Counted from the first letter of the stretch, positions 35,249 through 45,649 are shown. The stretch: 64,000 nucleotides of DNA from Pseudomonadota bacterium (GCA_021792365.1 JAJYUT010000004.1:186001-250000); one strand, 5' to 3'. Notes: generated by a model from the letters alone, not told the origin. A program made the numbers and translations.

Positions 35249-35872
35249 TCAGAAGCCAAGCAGCCCGCGCCTCTCCTCCTGCGGCAGGTCTGTGGAGCGC
35301 CAGGTGAAGAAGAACAGGGCCACCCACTCGCGCTCATGGGAATAGCCGAAATCCTGGTCCGTGACGCCGATCAGCCTGCCGTCGGCGGTGCGGTAGCCAA
35401 CAGCCGCGAGCTTCGCAATGCCCAGCCTCTCCTTCTCCCGGTAGATCGCGATCTCCGGAACCCTGATTGCCTGACTGGCGAACGGGATCGGGGCATCGAA
35501 GCTGCCGATGCCGACCAGGGTGTTGCGGTCGTCGATCGACAGCGCTCCGGCGCGCACCTCCACGATGGCATCGGCCCGGCTGCGATCGGCGACCAGGTTG
35601 GCGCCGCCGCGCAGCAGGCGCTCCCTGATCGCGCTGGCGGCGTATCGTCCATCGCTGCCTTCGAGTTGCGCGGCATCGACATAGATAAGCGTGCCGTCCG
35701 GGATTTGGAGGTCCATGCCCTCCACCGCCCGGTCGACGGCGGTGGAGATCAGGAGCTGCTCGGTGGCCGTGCGCTCCGGGCTCGATTCCCGCACCGTCGT
35801 GCAGGCGCCCAACGCCAGCGCCGCCAGGACGAGCGCGATGAATGCGGAGATTCGTGCGCCGATACGTCGCAT
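35249..35872 (-). CDS. Lipoprotein of unknown function (DUF6655-like)
   Basis: A 207-residue lipoprotein with signal ISAFIALVLAALALGAC and lipobox LGAC. The mature part begins TTVRESSPERTATEQLLIST, a pattern I associate with the DUF6655 family, though I could not check this. It continues with a domain resembling small outer-membrane or periplasmic lipoproteins (GTLIYVDAAQLEGSDGRYAA). A longer frame reads upstream, but the lipobox fixes the start. Function unknown. It lies between the epimerase and a cyclase gene. Confidence 0.75.
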   Translation of the reverse strand: MRRIGARISAFIALVLAALALGACTTVRESSPERTATEQLLISTAVDRAVEGMDLQIPDGTLIYVDAAQLEGSDGRYAASAIRERLLRGGANLVADRSRADAIVEVRAGALSIDDRNTLVGIGSFDAPIPFASQAIRVPEIAIYREKERLGIAKLAAVGYRTADGRLIGVTDQDFGYSHEREWVALFFFTWRSTDLPQEERRGLLGF

Positions 35873-36030
35873 GAAGACCCCTCGCTGATTCTGAAGGACA
35901 CTGCGGATGGCAGACCGGCCGCAACAGCTTGCGGCTGCCACGCGGTAAACGCCGCCGGAGCCCGCGGGGTTCCCCGGTCTGGAAGCAGCCCACTCGAGGC
36001 CCGGGATCCGTGCGCTTGATCTGGTGTCGC

Positions 36031-37236
36031 TCAGACGCGATCGAGCGTGAAGAGTTCCTGAGACAGGTTGACGCCGCGCAGGGCATAGCGCCCGCAAGAG
36101 ACGAGACGCGGACCTGCATCGGCGAGCGCGGCCGCGAATGCGGCGGAGGCCAGGATCGTCTGATCGGCGGAGCGGCACAGGGCGGCGATGCGGCTCACCT
36201 CGTTGACCGCCGGACCAACAATCGTGAAATCCAGCCGGTCGGGACTCCCTATGTTGCCGAAGAACATCTCGCCGATATGGAGACCAAGATACATGTGCGT
36301 CGTCGGGAGATGATCGGCTGCGCGCCGCTGGTTGAGCGCTTCGATTCCGGCCTCAGCCGCCAGAGCCGCCGCGATGGCGGCCGCGCACGCCTTGCTGCTT
36401 TCCTGCGCCGTGAAAATCGCGAGCGCGCCGTCGCCGATCAGCTTCAGCACATCGCCGCCGTGCTCCCGGATGGCGGAGACGATGACCTCCGCGTAGTCAT
36501 TGAGCAGCGGGATGATCTGCTCCGGCGGCGCGCTGTCGGTGATCTTGGTATAGCCGCTGAGGTCGCTGAACCACAGGACCGCCTCGATGCGGTCGGCGAC
36601 GCCGCGCTCGATCCGGCCGCTGAGCACCAGCTCGGCGGCATCGCGCCCGAGATAGGTCTCGGCGAGCGTGCGGGCGACGCGGCCGAGCGCGACGCATTTG
36701 ATCGCGCCGGCGAGGAACGGGGCGAGGCGCTGGATCGCCGCGATCTCGCCCGCGTTGAAGCCGCGATCGAGGTCGGTGTACCAGGCCGAGTACATGCAAT
36801 CCATCTCGCCGATGCTGCCCGCAGGTCCGAAGCGCGTCAGGAAGGCGAACAGCTCCCTCATGCCCGCCGCGTGAGGGAAATCCAGATCCCAATAGCGCGC
36901 GAGCGTCTCGTTGTTGAGCTGCGCCTGCAGGCAGGTCTCCCCGGAATGGAACAGTTCATAGAACGCGCTGCGCCGCCACTTCTCCGCCGCCTCTCCGCCC
37001 TGGTTGGTGCGGCCATATTCCACGAAGACCGCCTCCGCTGCATTCCGCCGCCATTTGACTGCGTGCCCCTCGTGCGTCGGATGCAGCGTGTCCATCACCA
37101 CGATCAGCGTGCCGAGCGGCAGGCCGGCCGCCAGTGCGCGTTCGCAGAAGCCTGCCACCATGTCCGTCTCGGATGTGCCGGCGATCCCCGCCTCGGTGAT
37201 CCAGGTGGCGAGGTCTTGCAGCCTCCGCTCGTCCAT
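36031..37236 (-). CDS. Class III adenylate/guanylate cyclase with N-terminal sensor region
   Basis: A 401-residue cyclase. The first 210 residues are a sensor-like region without membrane helices. The catalytic domain follows, with metal aspartates in LWFSDLSGYTKI and LKLIGDGALAIF, and the transition-state residues in VNEVSRI. Its start codon shares one base with the moaB stop (TGATG), so it should be translated together with moaB. A link between molybdenum cofactor synthesis and cyclic nucleotide signalling is not expected; co-transcription may be incidental. Confidence 0.88.
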   Translation of the reverse strand: MDERRLQDLATWITEAGIAGTSETDMVAGFCERALAAGLPLGTLIVVMDTLHPTHEGHAVKWRRNAAEAVFVEYGRTNQGGEAAEKWRRSAFYELFHSGETCLQAQLNNETLARYWDLDFPHAAGMRELFAFLTRFGPAGSIGEMDCMYSAWYTDLDRGFNAGEIAAIQRLAPFLAGAIKCVALGRVARTLAETYLGRDAAELVLSGRIERGVADRIEAVLWFSDLSGYTKITDSAPPEQIIPLLNDYAEVIVSAIREHGGDVLKLIGDGALAIFTAQESSKACAAAIAAALAAEAGIEALNQRRAADHLPTTHMYLGLHIGEMFFGNIGSPDRLDFTIVGPAVNEVSRIAALCRSADQTILASAAFAAALADAGPRLVSCGRYALRGVNLSQELFTLDRV

Positions 37237-37772
37237 CAGCGCCGATGCTCTTCCAGGCGCGGCATCAGCTCGACGAGGTTGCAAGGGCGGTGGCGGTTGT
37301 CGAGCTGGTGCTTCAGGATCTCCTCCCAGCCGTCGCGGCAGGCGCCGGGCGAGCCGGGCAGGGCGAACAGATAGGTGCCGTGCGCGATGCCGCCGGTGGC
37401 GCGGCTCTGGATCGTGGAGGTGCCGACCTTCTGGAACGAGATCCAGCGGAACAGCTCGCCGAAGCCGTCGATCTTCTTCTCGTAGACCGATTCGAAAGCC
37501 TCGGGCGTCACGTCTCGACCGGTGACGCCGGTGCCCCCCGTGGCGATCACCACGTCGATATCCTCGCGCGAAATCCAGGCCTCGAGCTGGGCCGCGATCG
37601 CGGCGGCATCGTCATTGACGATCACACGGTCGGCTATGGTATGGCCGTCGCGCGTGATCAGGTCGACCAGGGTCTGGCCGGACTTGTCGTCTGTGATGGT
37701 GCGGGTGTCCGACACCGTCATGACGCCGATGCGCACGGCCATAAACGGCCGCGTCTCGTCGATCTTGGGCAT
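37236..37772 (-). CDS. moaB: Molybdenum cofactor biosynthesis protein MoaB
   Basis: A 178-residue MoaB/MogA-type protein that acts on molybdopterin, probably by adenylylation. Motifs: GVMTVSDTRTITDDKSG, the DVVIATGGTGVTGRDVTPEA loop and the C-terminal FALPGSPGACRDGW. The length is typical. It is first of a two-gene unit with the cyclase downstream. Confidence 0.95.
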   Translation of the reverse strand: MPKIDETRPFMAVRIGVMTVSDTRTITDDKSGQTLVDLITRDGHTIADRVIVNDDAAAIAAQLEAWISREDIDVVIATGGTGVTGRDVTPEAFESVYEKKIDGFGELFRWISFQKVGTSTIQSRATGGIAHGTYLFALPGSPGACRDGWEEILKHQLDNRHRPCNLVELMPRLEEHRR

Positions 37773-37842
37773 GTGCTGTCAGCCTTTCGGCTCCAGCATA
37801 GTCCGGCGGTGGCTACAGTCGAGTGACTACTTGGAGGCCGGC

Positions 37843-39372
37843 CTACTTGGACGCGGTCGCCGTGCCGTCCTGGCCGATATATTGCGGCCAGCCGCCGCTG
37901 GCCAAGGCCTTGAGGGTCGGCGATTCGTGGTTCAGCCGCTGCTGGTAGACCCAATAGGCAGCCAGGATCCGCTTGGTGAACTGGCGGGTCTCCTTCGACG
38001 GCAGGGTCTCCAGGAACAGCAGCGGGTCATCCATCGCGCCCGGCACGTTCTTCCACTTCTGGAGATTGCCCGCCCCGGCGTTGTAGGCGACCGCCATCAG
38101 GATGATGTCGTTCTTCACCAGACCGTTGCGCAGCAGCTTGGCGATGTATTTCTGACCGGCCGCTATGGCGAGCCGCGGGTCCTTGAGCTGTGCCTTGTCA
38201 TAGCCGAGGCGCTTGCCGGTGTCCGGCATGATCTGCATCAGGCCGAGCGCGCCGGAGCCGCTGACCGCCAGCGGGTTGAAGCCCGATTCCTGGCGCATGA
38301 TGGCGTAAAGCAGCGCGCGGTCGATGATGAAGCCGCCCTTGGGCTCCCAGCGCGGCATCGGGAACAGGGCAGCCGGAATGACGGAATCGGCGTAGAGCCG
38401 TTCCATCGCGCCCAGCTTCAGGGCCAGCGAGGGCATGCGAGCCATGTCGGCGATGGCGAACAGCGCGCCATCCACCTTGTCCTTCGCCTTCGATTCGAGC
38501 AGCAGCAGCTCCTTTTCCGCCGCGCGGAACTCGCCGACCTGGATCAGCGCCAGGGCGCGCTTGCCCGAGCGGGTGCCGAGGAGGAGCTGACCATGCGCCT
38601 TGGTGAATTTCGGCGCCGTCCAATCCATTTCGGGCGTGATGCCCAGCGCGCGCGACGCCAATTGACCATAGAAGGTCAGGGGATGCTTCGCCGCCTTGCG
38701 CAGATAGACGCTGACCTTTTCCGGGTGCTTCGCGCGCAGATGGGCGCGCGCCGTCCAGAAGGCTGACTTCGCCTTGTCCCACGCATTGTTGTCCGGGTCC
38801 TCCGCGTCCTTGGCGAAGGCCGCGGCCGCCTTGGCGAAGGCACCGCGCCGCCAGTGCTCAAGGCCCACCAGCCAGTTGGCATCGCGGTCGTTGTAGCTCT
38901 CGTCCGGAGAGCCGACGCGCACCACGCTGCCCTTGGGCTCGGTCAGGTTGGTGGCGCCCTTGGCCTGGGCGAGCTGATAGATGGCGCGCGCATCCGCCAG
39001 CGTATCGTAGTGGCGCAGCCAGTCCGACAGCTCCTTGGGCTTGGAGATATAGGTCGCCGACAGGTAGCGCTCGGCCAGGACATGGCCCAGCAGCGAGGAA
39101 TCTGTCAGCTCGGCAATGATCTTGTCGGCGCCGCGGAAGTCGCCCGCTTCCTGCAATCGGAAGATATGGCGATACCGGTCGGCATTGACCGCGTCCAGGG
39201 GCTTCGGGAGATCCGCGCCGTTGACCTGCACGTCATCGCCCGGCAACGCCGCCGTGGCGCCCGATCCGTCCTGGGCCAGCGCGCTCACCGAAACACCTCC
39301 GGCGAACAGCGTGCTTGTCAGTGCGACCGCCCCTAAAAAGCGGGCGGCCCGAAAGTGCCAGTGTCGAGCCAA
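37843..39372 (-). CDS. Soluble lytic murein transglycosylase (Slt type)
   Basis: A 509-residue exported enzyme that cleaves peptidoglycan with formation of 1,6-anhydromuramic acid. It has a signal peptide (LGAVALTSTLFAGGVSVSAL), a long helical superhelix region (about residues 60-340), and the SLT domain with catalytic glutamate in AIMRQESGFNPLA, then GALGLMQIMPDTG and AVAYNAGAGNL. The start is TTG with AAGGGG upstream. It is a single gene, and AT-rich DNA upstream should hold its promoter. Confidence 0.93.
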   Translation of the reverse strand: MARHWHFRAARFLGAVALTSTLFAGGVSVSALAQDGSGATAALPGDDVQVNGADLPKPLDAVNADRYRHIFRLQEAGDFRGADKIIAELTDSSLLGHVLAERYLSATYISKPKELSDWLRHYDTLADARAIYQLAQAKGATNLTEPKGSVVRVGSPDESYNDRDANWLVGLEHWRRGAFAKAAAAFAKDAEDPDNNAWDKAKSAFWTARAHLRAKHPEKVSVYLRKAAKHPLTFYGQLASRALGITPEMDWTAPKFTKAHGQLLLGTRSGKRALALIQVGEFRAAEKELLLLESKAKDKVDGALFAIADMARMPSLALKLGAMERLYADSVIPAALFPMPRWEPKGGFIIDRALLYAIMRQESGFNPLAVSGSGALGLMQIMPDTGKRLGYDKAQLKDPRLAIAAGQKYIAKLLRNGLVKNDIILMAVAYNAGAGNLQKWKNVPGAMDDPLLFLETLPSKETRQFTKRILAAYWVYQQRLNHESPTLKALASGGWPQYIGQDGTATASK

Positions 39373-39662
39373 GGTGTCCGTCCCCTTGTGCGGTCGCCTC
39401 GTCCCGAACGAAGCGAGTAGTTAATCGTTTCTTCTTGTCTCCCGGAATCATGGCTAGACGATACGGGAGGGGGAGTCCACTAAAAATCTTCTGAACTAAC
39501 AACCGGTATGGCTTGGGGCGCGTTCCAACCCACTACGAATATTCACTAATACGAAGGTAAGGGTAAACGTCGCTCGATCTATTCGACTGGACTGCCTTGC
39601 TTTTCTTTTGCCGCATTTACCTTCAATTTGCCAAATTAACCTTAATTCTAAAGCACCTCATA

Positions 39663-40556
39663 CTATTGTATGGAGTCTCGCAACTTTAGAAGATCGCGCC
39701 AGGTTTCCCGTTTCTGGGCGGGCTGGCGGAGCAGGTAGGCGGGGTGAAAGATGGGCATCGCCGGGATGGCATGCCCGGATTCGCCGAGGGTGTATTGGAA
39801 CCAGCGCCCGCGGAGGCGGGTAATGCCCTCGGTGGTCCCGAGCAGGCCCTGGGCGGCGGCGGCCCCGACCAGGACCAGGACTTTCGGCCTCACCAATTCG
39901 ATGTGGCGCTCAACGAACGGTTTTTGCGCCGCAAACTCGAGGTCCGTCGGCTTGCGGTTGCCCGGCGGGCGCCAGAAGCAGACATTGGTGATGTAGAACG
40001 TGGTGCGGTCCAGGCCGATCGCCGCCATCATGCGGTCGAGAAGCTGGCCCGATACGCCCACGAAGGGCTGGCCGAGCCGGTCCTCGTCCGCCCCCGGCGC
40101 CTCGCCGACCAGCATCACCCGGGCCTTTGGATTGCCGTCCGCGAACACCAGATTGGTGGCGGTGCCACGCAGCGACAGGCCCTCGAACCGCTCCAGCGCC
40201 GCCTTCAATGCGGCCAGGTCGGGGGCGGCGCGCGCCGCCTCGCGGGCCGAGAGTACGGCCGCCTGATCCATTGTGCCCAGCGGCCGGGCGGGCGCCACGG
40301 CCGGGCGGAACGCGGGACTCGGCTGTTCGGAGAGCTGCGGCGGGGCGGCAACCGCCTTTCCGGCGGGCGGCTGCCCGGCGGGTGCGGTGGTTTTCCCCGC
40401 TGGGGAAAGGAGGGTCGCCCCAAGGCGGCTTTGCGGCGTGGGCTCAATAGCCTCGTCGGCGCCCCACTCGATATAGAGCTGCAGCAGCGCCAACGCCTGA
40501 TGGGCATCAAGGTGACGGGCGTCAGGCTGTTGATCGGTTCGGGCGTCCTGTGACAT
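39663..40556 (-). CDS. Family 4-type uracil-DNA glycosylase lacking the usual Fe-S cysteines
   Basis: A 297-residue protein expected to remove uracil from DNA. The first 110 residues are a Pro/Ala-rich low-complexity tail, followed by the UDG fold with [20 protein letters not shown] (motif A), [14 protein letters not shown] and [10 protein letters not shown] (motif B). The cysteines that hold the 4Fe-4S cluster in family 4 are missing: the N-terminal CxxC region reads [15 protein letters not shown], the position before RPPGNR is Trp, and the helix reads [13 protein letters not shown]. It diverges from the ETF-QO gene. Annotation as UDG is firm for the fold; activity is inferred. Confidence 0.85.
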   Translation of the reverse strand: MSQDARTDQQPDARHLDAHQALALLQLYIEWGADEAIEPTPQSRLGATLLSPAGKTTAPAGQPPAGKAVAAPPQLSEQPSPAFRPAVAPARPLGTMDQAAVLSAREAARAAPDLAALKAALERFEGLSLRGTATNLVFADGNPKARVMLVGEAPGADEDRLGQPFVGVSGQLLDRMMAAIGLDRTTFYITNVCFWRPPGNRKPTDLEFAAQKPFVERHIELVRPKVLVLVGAAAAQGLLGTTEGITRLRGRWFQYTLGESGHAIPAMPIFHPAYLLRQPAQKRETWRDLLKLRDSIQ

Positions 40557-40632
40557 GACACCGACCGTATCACTGGACGCGCGCGCGGCCAATTCCGGAG
40601 CCACGTCCGCGCCGCGCATTGGGAGGAGCCAC

Positions 40633-42270
40633 ATGGACCGCGAGGTCATGGAATACGACGTGGTAATCGTGGGCGGTGGGCCATCCGGCCTCAGCGCCTC
40701 GATTCGGCTGAAGCAACTGGCGGCGGAAGCCGGCCATGACGTCTCGGTCTGCGTGATCGAAAAAGGCGCGGAGATCGGCGCGCACATCCTCTCGGGCGCC
40801 GTGCTCGAGCCGCGCACCCTCAACGAGCTCATTCCCGACTGGAAGGAAAAGGGCGCGCCGCTCAACACGCCGGCGAAGGAGGACCACTTCCTGTTTCTCA
40901 CCGCATCGCGGGCGATCCGCATGCCGACGCCGCCGCAGATGCACAACGAGGGGAACTACATCATCTCGCTTGGCAATTTCTGCCGCTGGCTGGCGCAGCA
41001 GGCGGAGGCGCTGGGCGTGGAGATCTATCCCGGCTTCGCCGCCGCAGAGGTGCTGCATGACGAGAACGGCGCGGTGAAGGGCGTGGCGACCGGCGACATG
41101 GGCATCGGCAAGGATGGCCAGCCCACCGCGAACCACACGCGCGGGGTGGAGCTGCACGGCAAGCAGACCCTTTTCGCGGAAGGCTGCCGCGGCTCGCTCA
41201 CCAAAGGTCTGTTCGAGCGCTTCAAGCTGCGCGAGACCTGTGATCCGCAGACCTTCGGCATCGGCATCAAGGAGCTGTGGGAGGTCGATCCCGCCAAGCA
41301 CCAGCAGGGCAGGATCACCCACACGATCGGCTGGCCGATGGACGGCAACACTTATGGCGGCTCGTTCCTCTATCACCTGGAGAACAACCAGGTCGCGGTC
41401 GGCTTCGTGATCGGCCTCGACTACCAGAACCCGCATCTCGCGCCGTTCGAGGAGTTCCAGCGCTTCAAGCAGCATCCGGCGATCCGGCCGATCTTCGAAG
41501 GCGGGCGGCGTATCGCCTACGGCGCGCGCGCGCTCAACGAAGGCGGCTTCCAGTCGATCCCGAAGCTCACCTTTCCCGGCGGCTGCCTGATCGGCGATAC
41601 CGCGGGCTTCCTCAACGTGCCGAAGATAAAGGGCACCCACACCGCGATGAAGTCCGGCATGACGGCGGCGGAAGCGATCTTCCCGCGCCTCCAGGCCGGC
41701 ACCGCTGCCTCCGCCGAGATCGCAGACTATCCGGAGGCGCTCAAGAAGACCTGGCTGTGGGACGAGCTCTACCGCGTGCGGAACATCCGGCCGTCCTTCC
41801 ATGGCGGCATATGGATGGGCCTCGCCTATTCGGCACTCGATACCTATCTGTTCCGCGGCAAGGCGCCCTGGACGCTGCACCACCACCCGGACCACACGCA
41901 GCTCCGCAAGGCCTCGGACATGCCTAAGATCGCCTATCCGAAGCCGGACGGCGTGGTCAGCTTCGACCGGTTGTCGTCGGTCTTCCTCTCCGCGACCAAT
42001 CACGAGGAGAACCAGCCGGCGCACCTGACGCTGAAGAACAAGGACGTGCCGATCGAAGTCAACCTCGCGCTCTATGACGCGCCGGAGCAACGTTATTGCC
42101 CCGCGAGTGTTTACGAGATCGTGCGCGACGCGGACGGGAGCAATCCCAGGTTGCAGATCAACGCCCAGAATTGCGTCCATTGCAAAACCTGCGACATCAA
42201 GGACCCGACGCAAAACATCCACTGGGTTGTGCCGGAGGGGGGCGGAGGCCCCAATTATCCCAATATGTGA
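40633..42270 (+). CDS. Electron transfer flavoprotein-ubiquinone oxidoreductase
   Basis: A 545-residue membrane-associated enzyme that passes electrons from ETF (fatty and amino acid oxidation) to ubiquinone. The FAD loop is [18 protein letters not shown]. The quinone/membrane region contains [15 protein letters not shown]. The C-terminal 4Fe-4S domain has cysteines in [10 protein letters not shown] and [25 protein letters not shown] lies just before the chosen ATG (MDREVMEYD), which rules out the upstream frame. It is followed by the TPR lipoprotein gene on the same strand. Confidence 0.96.
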   Translation: MDREVMEYDVVIVGGGPSGLSASIRLKQLAAEAGHDVSVCVIEKGAEIGAHILSGAVLEPRTLNELIPDWKEKGAPLNTPAKEDHFLFLTASRAIRMPTPPQMHNEGNYIISLGNFCRWLAQQAEALGVEIYPGFAAAEVLHDENGAVKGVATGDMGIGKDGQPTANHTRGVELHGKQTLFAEGCRGSLTKGLFERFKLRETCDPQTFGIGIKELWEVDPAKHQQGRITHTIGWPMDGNTYGGSFLYHLENNQVAVGFVIGLDYQNPHLAPFEEFQRFKQHPAIRPIFEGGRRIAYGARALNEGGFQSIPKLTFPGGCLIGDTAGFLNVPKIKGTHTAMKSGMTAAEAIFPRLQAGTAASAEIADYPEALKKTWLWDELYRVRNIRPSFHGGIWMGLAYSALDTYLFRGKAPWTLHHHPDHTQLRKASDMPKIAYPKPDGVVSFDRLSSVFLSATNHEENQPAHLTLKNKDVPIEVNLALYDAPEQRYCPASVYEIVRDADGSNPRLQINAQNCVHCKTCDIKDPTQNIHWVVPEGGGGPNYPNM

Positions 42271-42316
42271 GCGAATAAGGCAAGGACTGTTAAGCCTCGG
42301 CGTTCTATATAAAGGT

Positions 42317-44218
42317 ATGGAACGTCCCTGCCATGAGATCGGATCTGACGTGCAGAAGATCGACCTGACGCACCGGCTTCCCCGCTCTTGCCAGAGGCGG
42401 GTGCTGGCCGGCCTTGCCGCCATTCTGGTGTCCGTGGCGGTTGCCGCCTGCGAGCCGGACGAGCAGGAATCCGGCATCCGCGTGGCCGATGCCGAGGGCA
42501 CGGTCAGCGGCCAAGGCGCCGCGTCACCGGGCGAGACCTGGACGGACACGGGCGCCTATCTCGCCGGCCTCACCGCCTTCGACCAGCGCGACATGAGAAC
42601 GGCGGCCGAGCTGCTGACCAAGGCCCTGGGCGAGGATTTCAAGAACGCCGTCCTGGCGCAGAAGACGCTCGTGGCGTTGATGAGCGACGGACGGATCGAG
42701 GACGCCATCGCGCTCGCCGAGGATATGAAGTCGGCGGGGGTCAAATCGACCCTGGTCACGCTGATCCTGATGCAGGACAAGGCGCGCCAAGACGAATACG
42801 AGGACGCGCTCGCGATCTCCCGGGAGCTGCCGGACGACAGGCTCATCCAGGTCACCGCGCCGATGTTGCGCGCATGGCTGGCCATGGGTGCCGAAGGCGG
42901 CGCCAAGGGGGGCGCCAAGGCGAAAGAGGCGGCGCTCGCGGAGCTGCAGCCGCTGCAGGAGCTCGACGGCGCCACGATGCTGTGGCAGATGCAATCTGCC
43001 TTGCTGGCCGATCACGCCGGCGACGGCGCGGTGGCGGCTGCCAATCTGCTGGCCGCGATCGATTCCAGCGTCAGCATCCCCGCGCAGCTCGCCGAATTCT
43101 ACGTTGCCCTCAAGTTCCGCGACGGCGACGAGCAGGCGGCGCGCGCGATGATGCAGCGCTACCGCGACCAGGCCGAGGGTCGCGGAGAGGACGTCGCGAA
43201 CGCGATGGAGCGCAAGCTCGGCGAAGGCAAGATCAAGGGGCCGCTGGTCGCCGACGTCAAGCGCGGCATCGCCATCGCCTATAGCCAGGTCGCCATGGAG
43301 CTGATGGCGGACGCCTACAATGGCGATGCCCTGTGGTTGACACGGCTTGCCCTCGACCTCGATCCGAAGCTCGACATCGCCGCGCTCGCGCTGGGCGACC
43401 TCCAGCGCCAGGCCGGCCACCTGGACCAGGCGGTCGTGGCCTACAACCAGGTTCCCGAAAGCTCGGTTTTCCGGCGGCCCGCGCAATTGTCGGTCGCCGA
43501 GTGCTATCGCCGCCAGGAGAAGTTCGACGAGGCGGGAGAGCTGCTGCGCAGGCTGATGAACGAGGACAAGTCCGACATCTCCGCCGCCCAGCAGCTTGGG
43601 CAGTTGCTGCGCGTCAACAAGGAGTTCGAGGAGGCGACGCAAGCCTATACCATCGCGATCGACCGGCTGAGCAAGGTCGAACCGGATGACTGGCAGCTCT
43701 TCTATTACCGCGGCATCGCCTATGAGCGCGCCAAGCAATGGTCGAAGGCGGAGCAGGATTTCAAGAAGGCGCTGGAGCTCTCGCCGGACGAGCCCTATGT
43801 GCTCAACTACCTCGCCTATACCTGGGTCGAGCGCCGCGAAAATCTCGACCAGGCCTTCCAGATGCTGGAGAAGGCTGTGAGCCAGCGGCCGGAAGAAGGC
43901 TTCATCGTCGATTCCCTCGGCTGGGCGCATTATATGCTGGGGCGGTATCAGCAAGCGGTGGTCGAACTGGAACGCGCGGTCAGCCTCGCGCCGACCGATC
44001 CGGTGCTCAACGATCATCTCGGCGATGCCTATTGGATGGTGGGCCGGAAGGAAGAGGCGCGCTTCCAGTGGACGCGTGCGCTGAGCTTCGAGCCCGAGCC
44101 CGATCTGGCGCCGAAGCTGGAGCAGAAGCTGGAAACAGGCCTCGGCGCCAGCGGCCAGCTCGAGCCGGAAGCGGAGAAGGTCAAGTCCCAGGCCGGCACC
44201 GCCGATTCCGGCGGCTGA
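42317..44218 (+). CDS. TPR-repeat lipoprotein
   Basis: A 633-residue protein with a lipoprotein-type signal (VLAGLAAILVSVAVAAC) after a short basic tail, then many tetratricopeptide repeats. The clearest are near the C-terminus: DWQLFYYRGIAYERAKQWSK, EPYVLNYLAYTWVERRENLD and GFIVDSLGWAHYMLGRYQQA. Such proteins act as scaffolds at the cell envelope. The start follows AAAGGT by one base, so the start may be slightly different. It lies between ETF-QO and ispE on the same strand with short gaps and may share a transcript. Confidence 0.85.
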   Translation: MERPCHEIGSDVQKIDLTHRLPRSCQRRVLAGLAAILVSVAVAACEPDEQESGIRVADAEGTVSGQGAASPGETWTDTGAYLAGLTAFDQRDMRTAAELLTKALGEDFKNAVLAQKTLVALMSDGRIEDAIALAEDMKSAGVKSTLVTLILMQDKARQDEYEDALAISRELPDDRLIQVTAPMLRAWLAMGAEGGAKGGAKAKEAALAELQPLQELDGATMLWQMQSALLADHAGDGAVAAANLLAAIDSSVSIPAQLAEFYVALKFRDGDEQAARAMMQRYRDQAEGRGEDVANAMERKLGEGKIKGPLVADVKRGIAIAYSQVAMELMADAYNGDALWLTRLALDLDPKLDIAALALGDLQRQAGHLDQAVVAYNQVPESSVFRRPAQLSVAECYRRQEKFDEAGELLRRLMNEDKSDISAAQQLGQLLRVNKEFEEATQAYTIAIDRLSKVEPDDWQLFYYRGIAYERAKQWSKAEQDFKKALELSPDEPYVLNYLAYTWVERRENLDQAFQMLEKAVSQRPEEGFIVDSLGWAHYMLGRYQQAVVELERAVSLAPTDPVLNDHLGDAYWMVGRKEEARFQWTRALSFEPEPDLAPKLEQKLETGLGASGQLEPEAEKVKSQAGTADSGG

Positions 44219-44260
44219 GCCGGCCCACGTCATCCATCGTCAGGCCCGGCCGATCCCGCC

Positions 44261-45121
44261 ATGCTCGCGCGCGCCAAGGTCAATCTCTTCCTGCACGTCA
44301 CCGGCCGGCGCGCCGATGGCTATCATCTGCTCGACAGCCTGATCGTGTTCGCCGAGACCGGCGACGAGATCGCGCTCGCGCCGTCCGACCGGCTGTCGCT
44401 CATCATTGACGGGCCGTTCGGAGCGGGGCTGGATTCCGGGCCGGACAATCTGGTGCTGCGCGCGGCCCATGCCCTGCGCGACCTGACCGGCGTCGGCGCC
44501 GGCGCCGCCATCCGCCTCACCAAGAACCTGCCGGTCGCCTCCGGCATCGGCGGCGGCTCCGCCGACGCGGCGGCGACGCTTGCGGGCCTGTGCGGACTGT
44601 GGGACGTGGCGCCCGGCCGCGCCGCATTGCTGCAGATCGCCGGCAGGCTCGGCGCGGATGTGCCGGTCTGCCTCGACGGCGTGCCGAGCCTCGTCGGCGG
44701 GATCGGCGAGGAGCTCGCGCCGGCGAGAGGCCTGCCGCCGGCATGGCTGCTGCTGGCCAATCCCGGTATTGCGACGCCGACGCCGGCGGTATTCAAGGCG
44801 CGGCAGGGGCCGTTCTCCAAGCCGGCACGCTGGGCCGATCCGCCGCGCGATTTCGACGCGTTTGCGGCGCGGCTGCTCGGCTGCGGCAACGACCTGACCG
44901 AGGCGGCGATCAGCGTCACGCCCGTCATCCGCGACGTGCTGGTGGCGCTGGCCTCTCTGCGGGGCTGCGCGCTGGCGCGCCTGTCGGGCAGCGGGGCCAC
45001 TTGCTTCGGACTGTTCGCCGACGAAGCGAGCGCAGGCGAGGCGGAGGCGGCGCTTCGCGCCGCGCGGCCGACCTGGTGGGTGACCGCCGCGCCGATGGCG
45101 CGCCAGGCTATTGCTCGTTGA
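44261..45121 (+). CDS. ispE: 4-diphosphocytidyl-2-C-methyl-D-erythritol kinase
   Basis: The fourth enzyme of the non-mevalonate isoprenoid pathway. The 286-residue GHMP kinase begins ARAKVNLFLHVTGRRADGYH and has the ATP loop LPVASGIGGGSADAAATL and the C-terminal LSGSGATCFGLF. The length is typical. Its last 14 bases overlap the end of the convergent small gene. Confidence 0.96.
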   Translation: MLARAKVNLFLHVTGRRADGYHLLDSLIVFAETGDEIALAPSDRLSLIIDGPFGAGLDSGPDNLVLRAAHALRDLTGVGAGAAIRLTKNLPVASGIGGGSADAAATLAGLCGLWDVAPGRAALLQIAGRLGADVPVCLDGVPSLVGGIGEELAPARGLPPAWLLLANPGIATPTPAVFKARQGPFSKPARWADPPRDFDAFAARLLGCGNDLTEAAISVTPVIRDVLVALASLRGCALARLSGSGATCFGLFADEASAGEAEAALRAARPTWWVTAAPMARQAIAR

Positions 45122-45485
45122 GTTCCGCGTCGGCCGCGCGCAATTCGCCCAGCAGGCTCCAGTCCAGCGCGGTATCGATGTCGAGCCCGGCGGTGAGCTG
45201 GAAGTCGCGGATGGCATTGCGGCTCTGCTCGTCGATCACGCCATCGACATGGCCCGGCGGGAAGCCGAGCTGCTTCAGCAGGACTTCCGTCTCGATCCGC
45301 TCCGCCGCAGTCAGTTGCGGCCCGACCGCGCCCGCGAGAGTCCACAGCGCCGCCGCGACCACGGCCGCAAGGATGGGAATCAGGGCGCCGCCGAGAAAGC
45401 CGATCCAGGCCGGGTGCGCATTGCTTGCCGCCGATGTGGTTCTCGCGGCAGATCTCTGGGCGGTTCCGGGGAGCGAAATGGCCAT
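45108..45485 (-). CDS. Small membrane protein with peptidoglycan-binding-like domain
   Basis: A 125-residue protein with one membrane helix (GFLGGALIPILAAVVAAALW, about residues 29-50). The C-terminal region resembles a PG_binding_1 repeat (LLKQLGFPPGHVDGVIDEQS, then NAIRDFQLTAGL), so it may bind cell wall on the periplasmic side. It is convergent with ispE, overlapping it by 14 bases. No partner gene is evident. Confidence 0.7.
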   Translation of the reverse strand: MAISLPGTAQRSAARTTSAASNAHPAWIGFLGGALIPILAAVVAAALWTLAGAVGPQLTAAERIETEVLLKQLGFPPGHVDGVIDEQSRNAIRDFQLTAGLDIDTALDWSLLGELRAADAELNEQ

Positions 45486-45649
45486 GGGCGAATTTTACCG
45501 GCGGGACGCCGCGCGCCGCAAGACCGGATCGGCTATTCGACCAATGACGGAACCCAGCTTGGTTGACCGGCTTGTCCCTTGTGGCATGGTGAAGCCTTAA
45601 GAAATCCCGTGCGGCGCCAAGCCGCCTCAAGCAGGAATTGGAGGAGACG

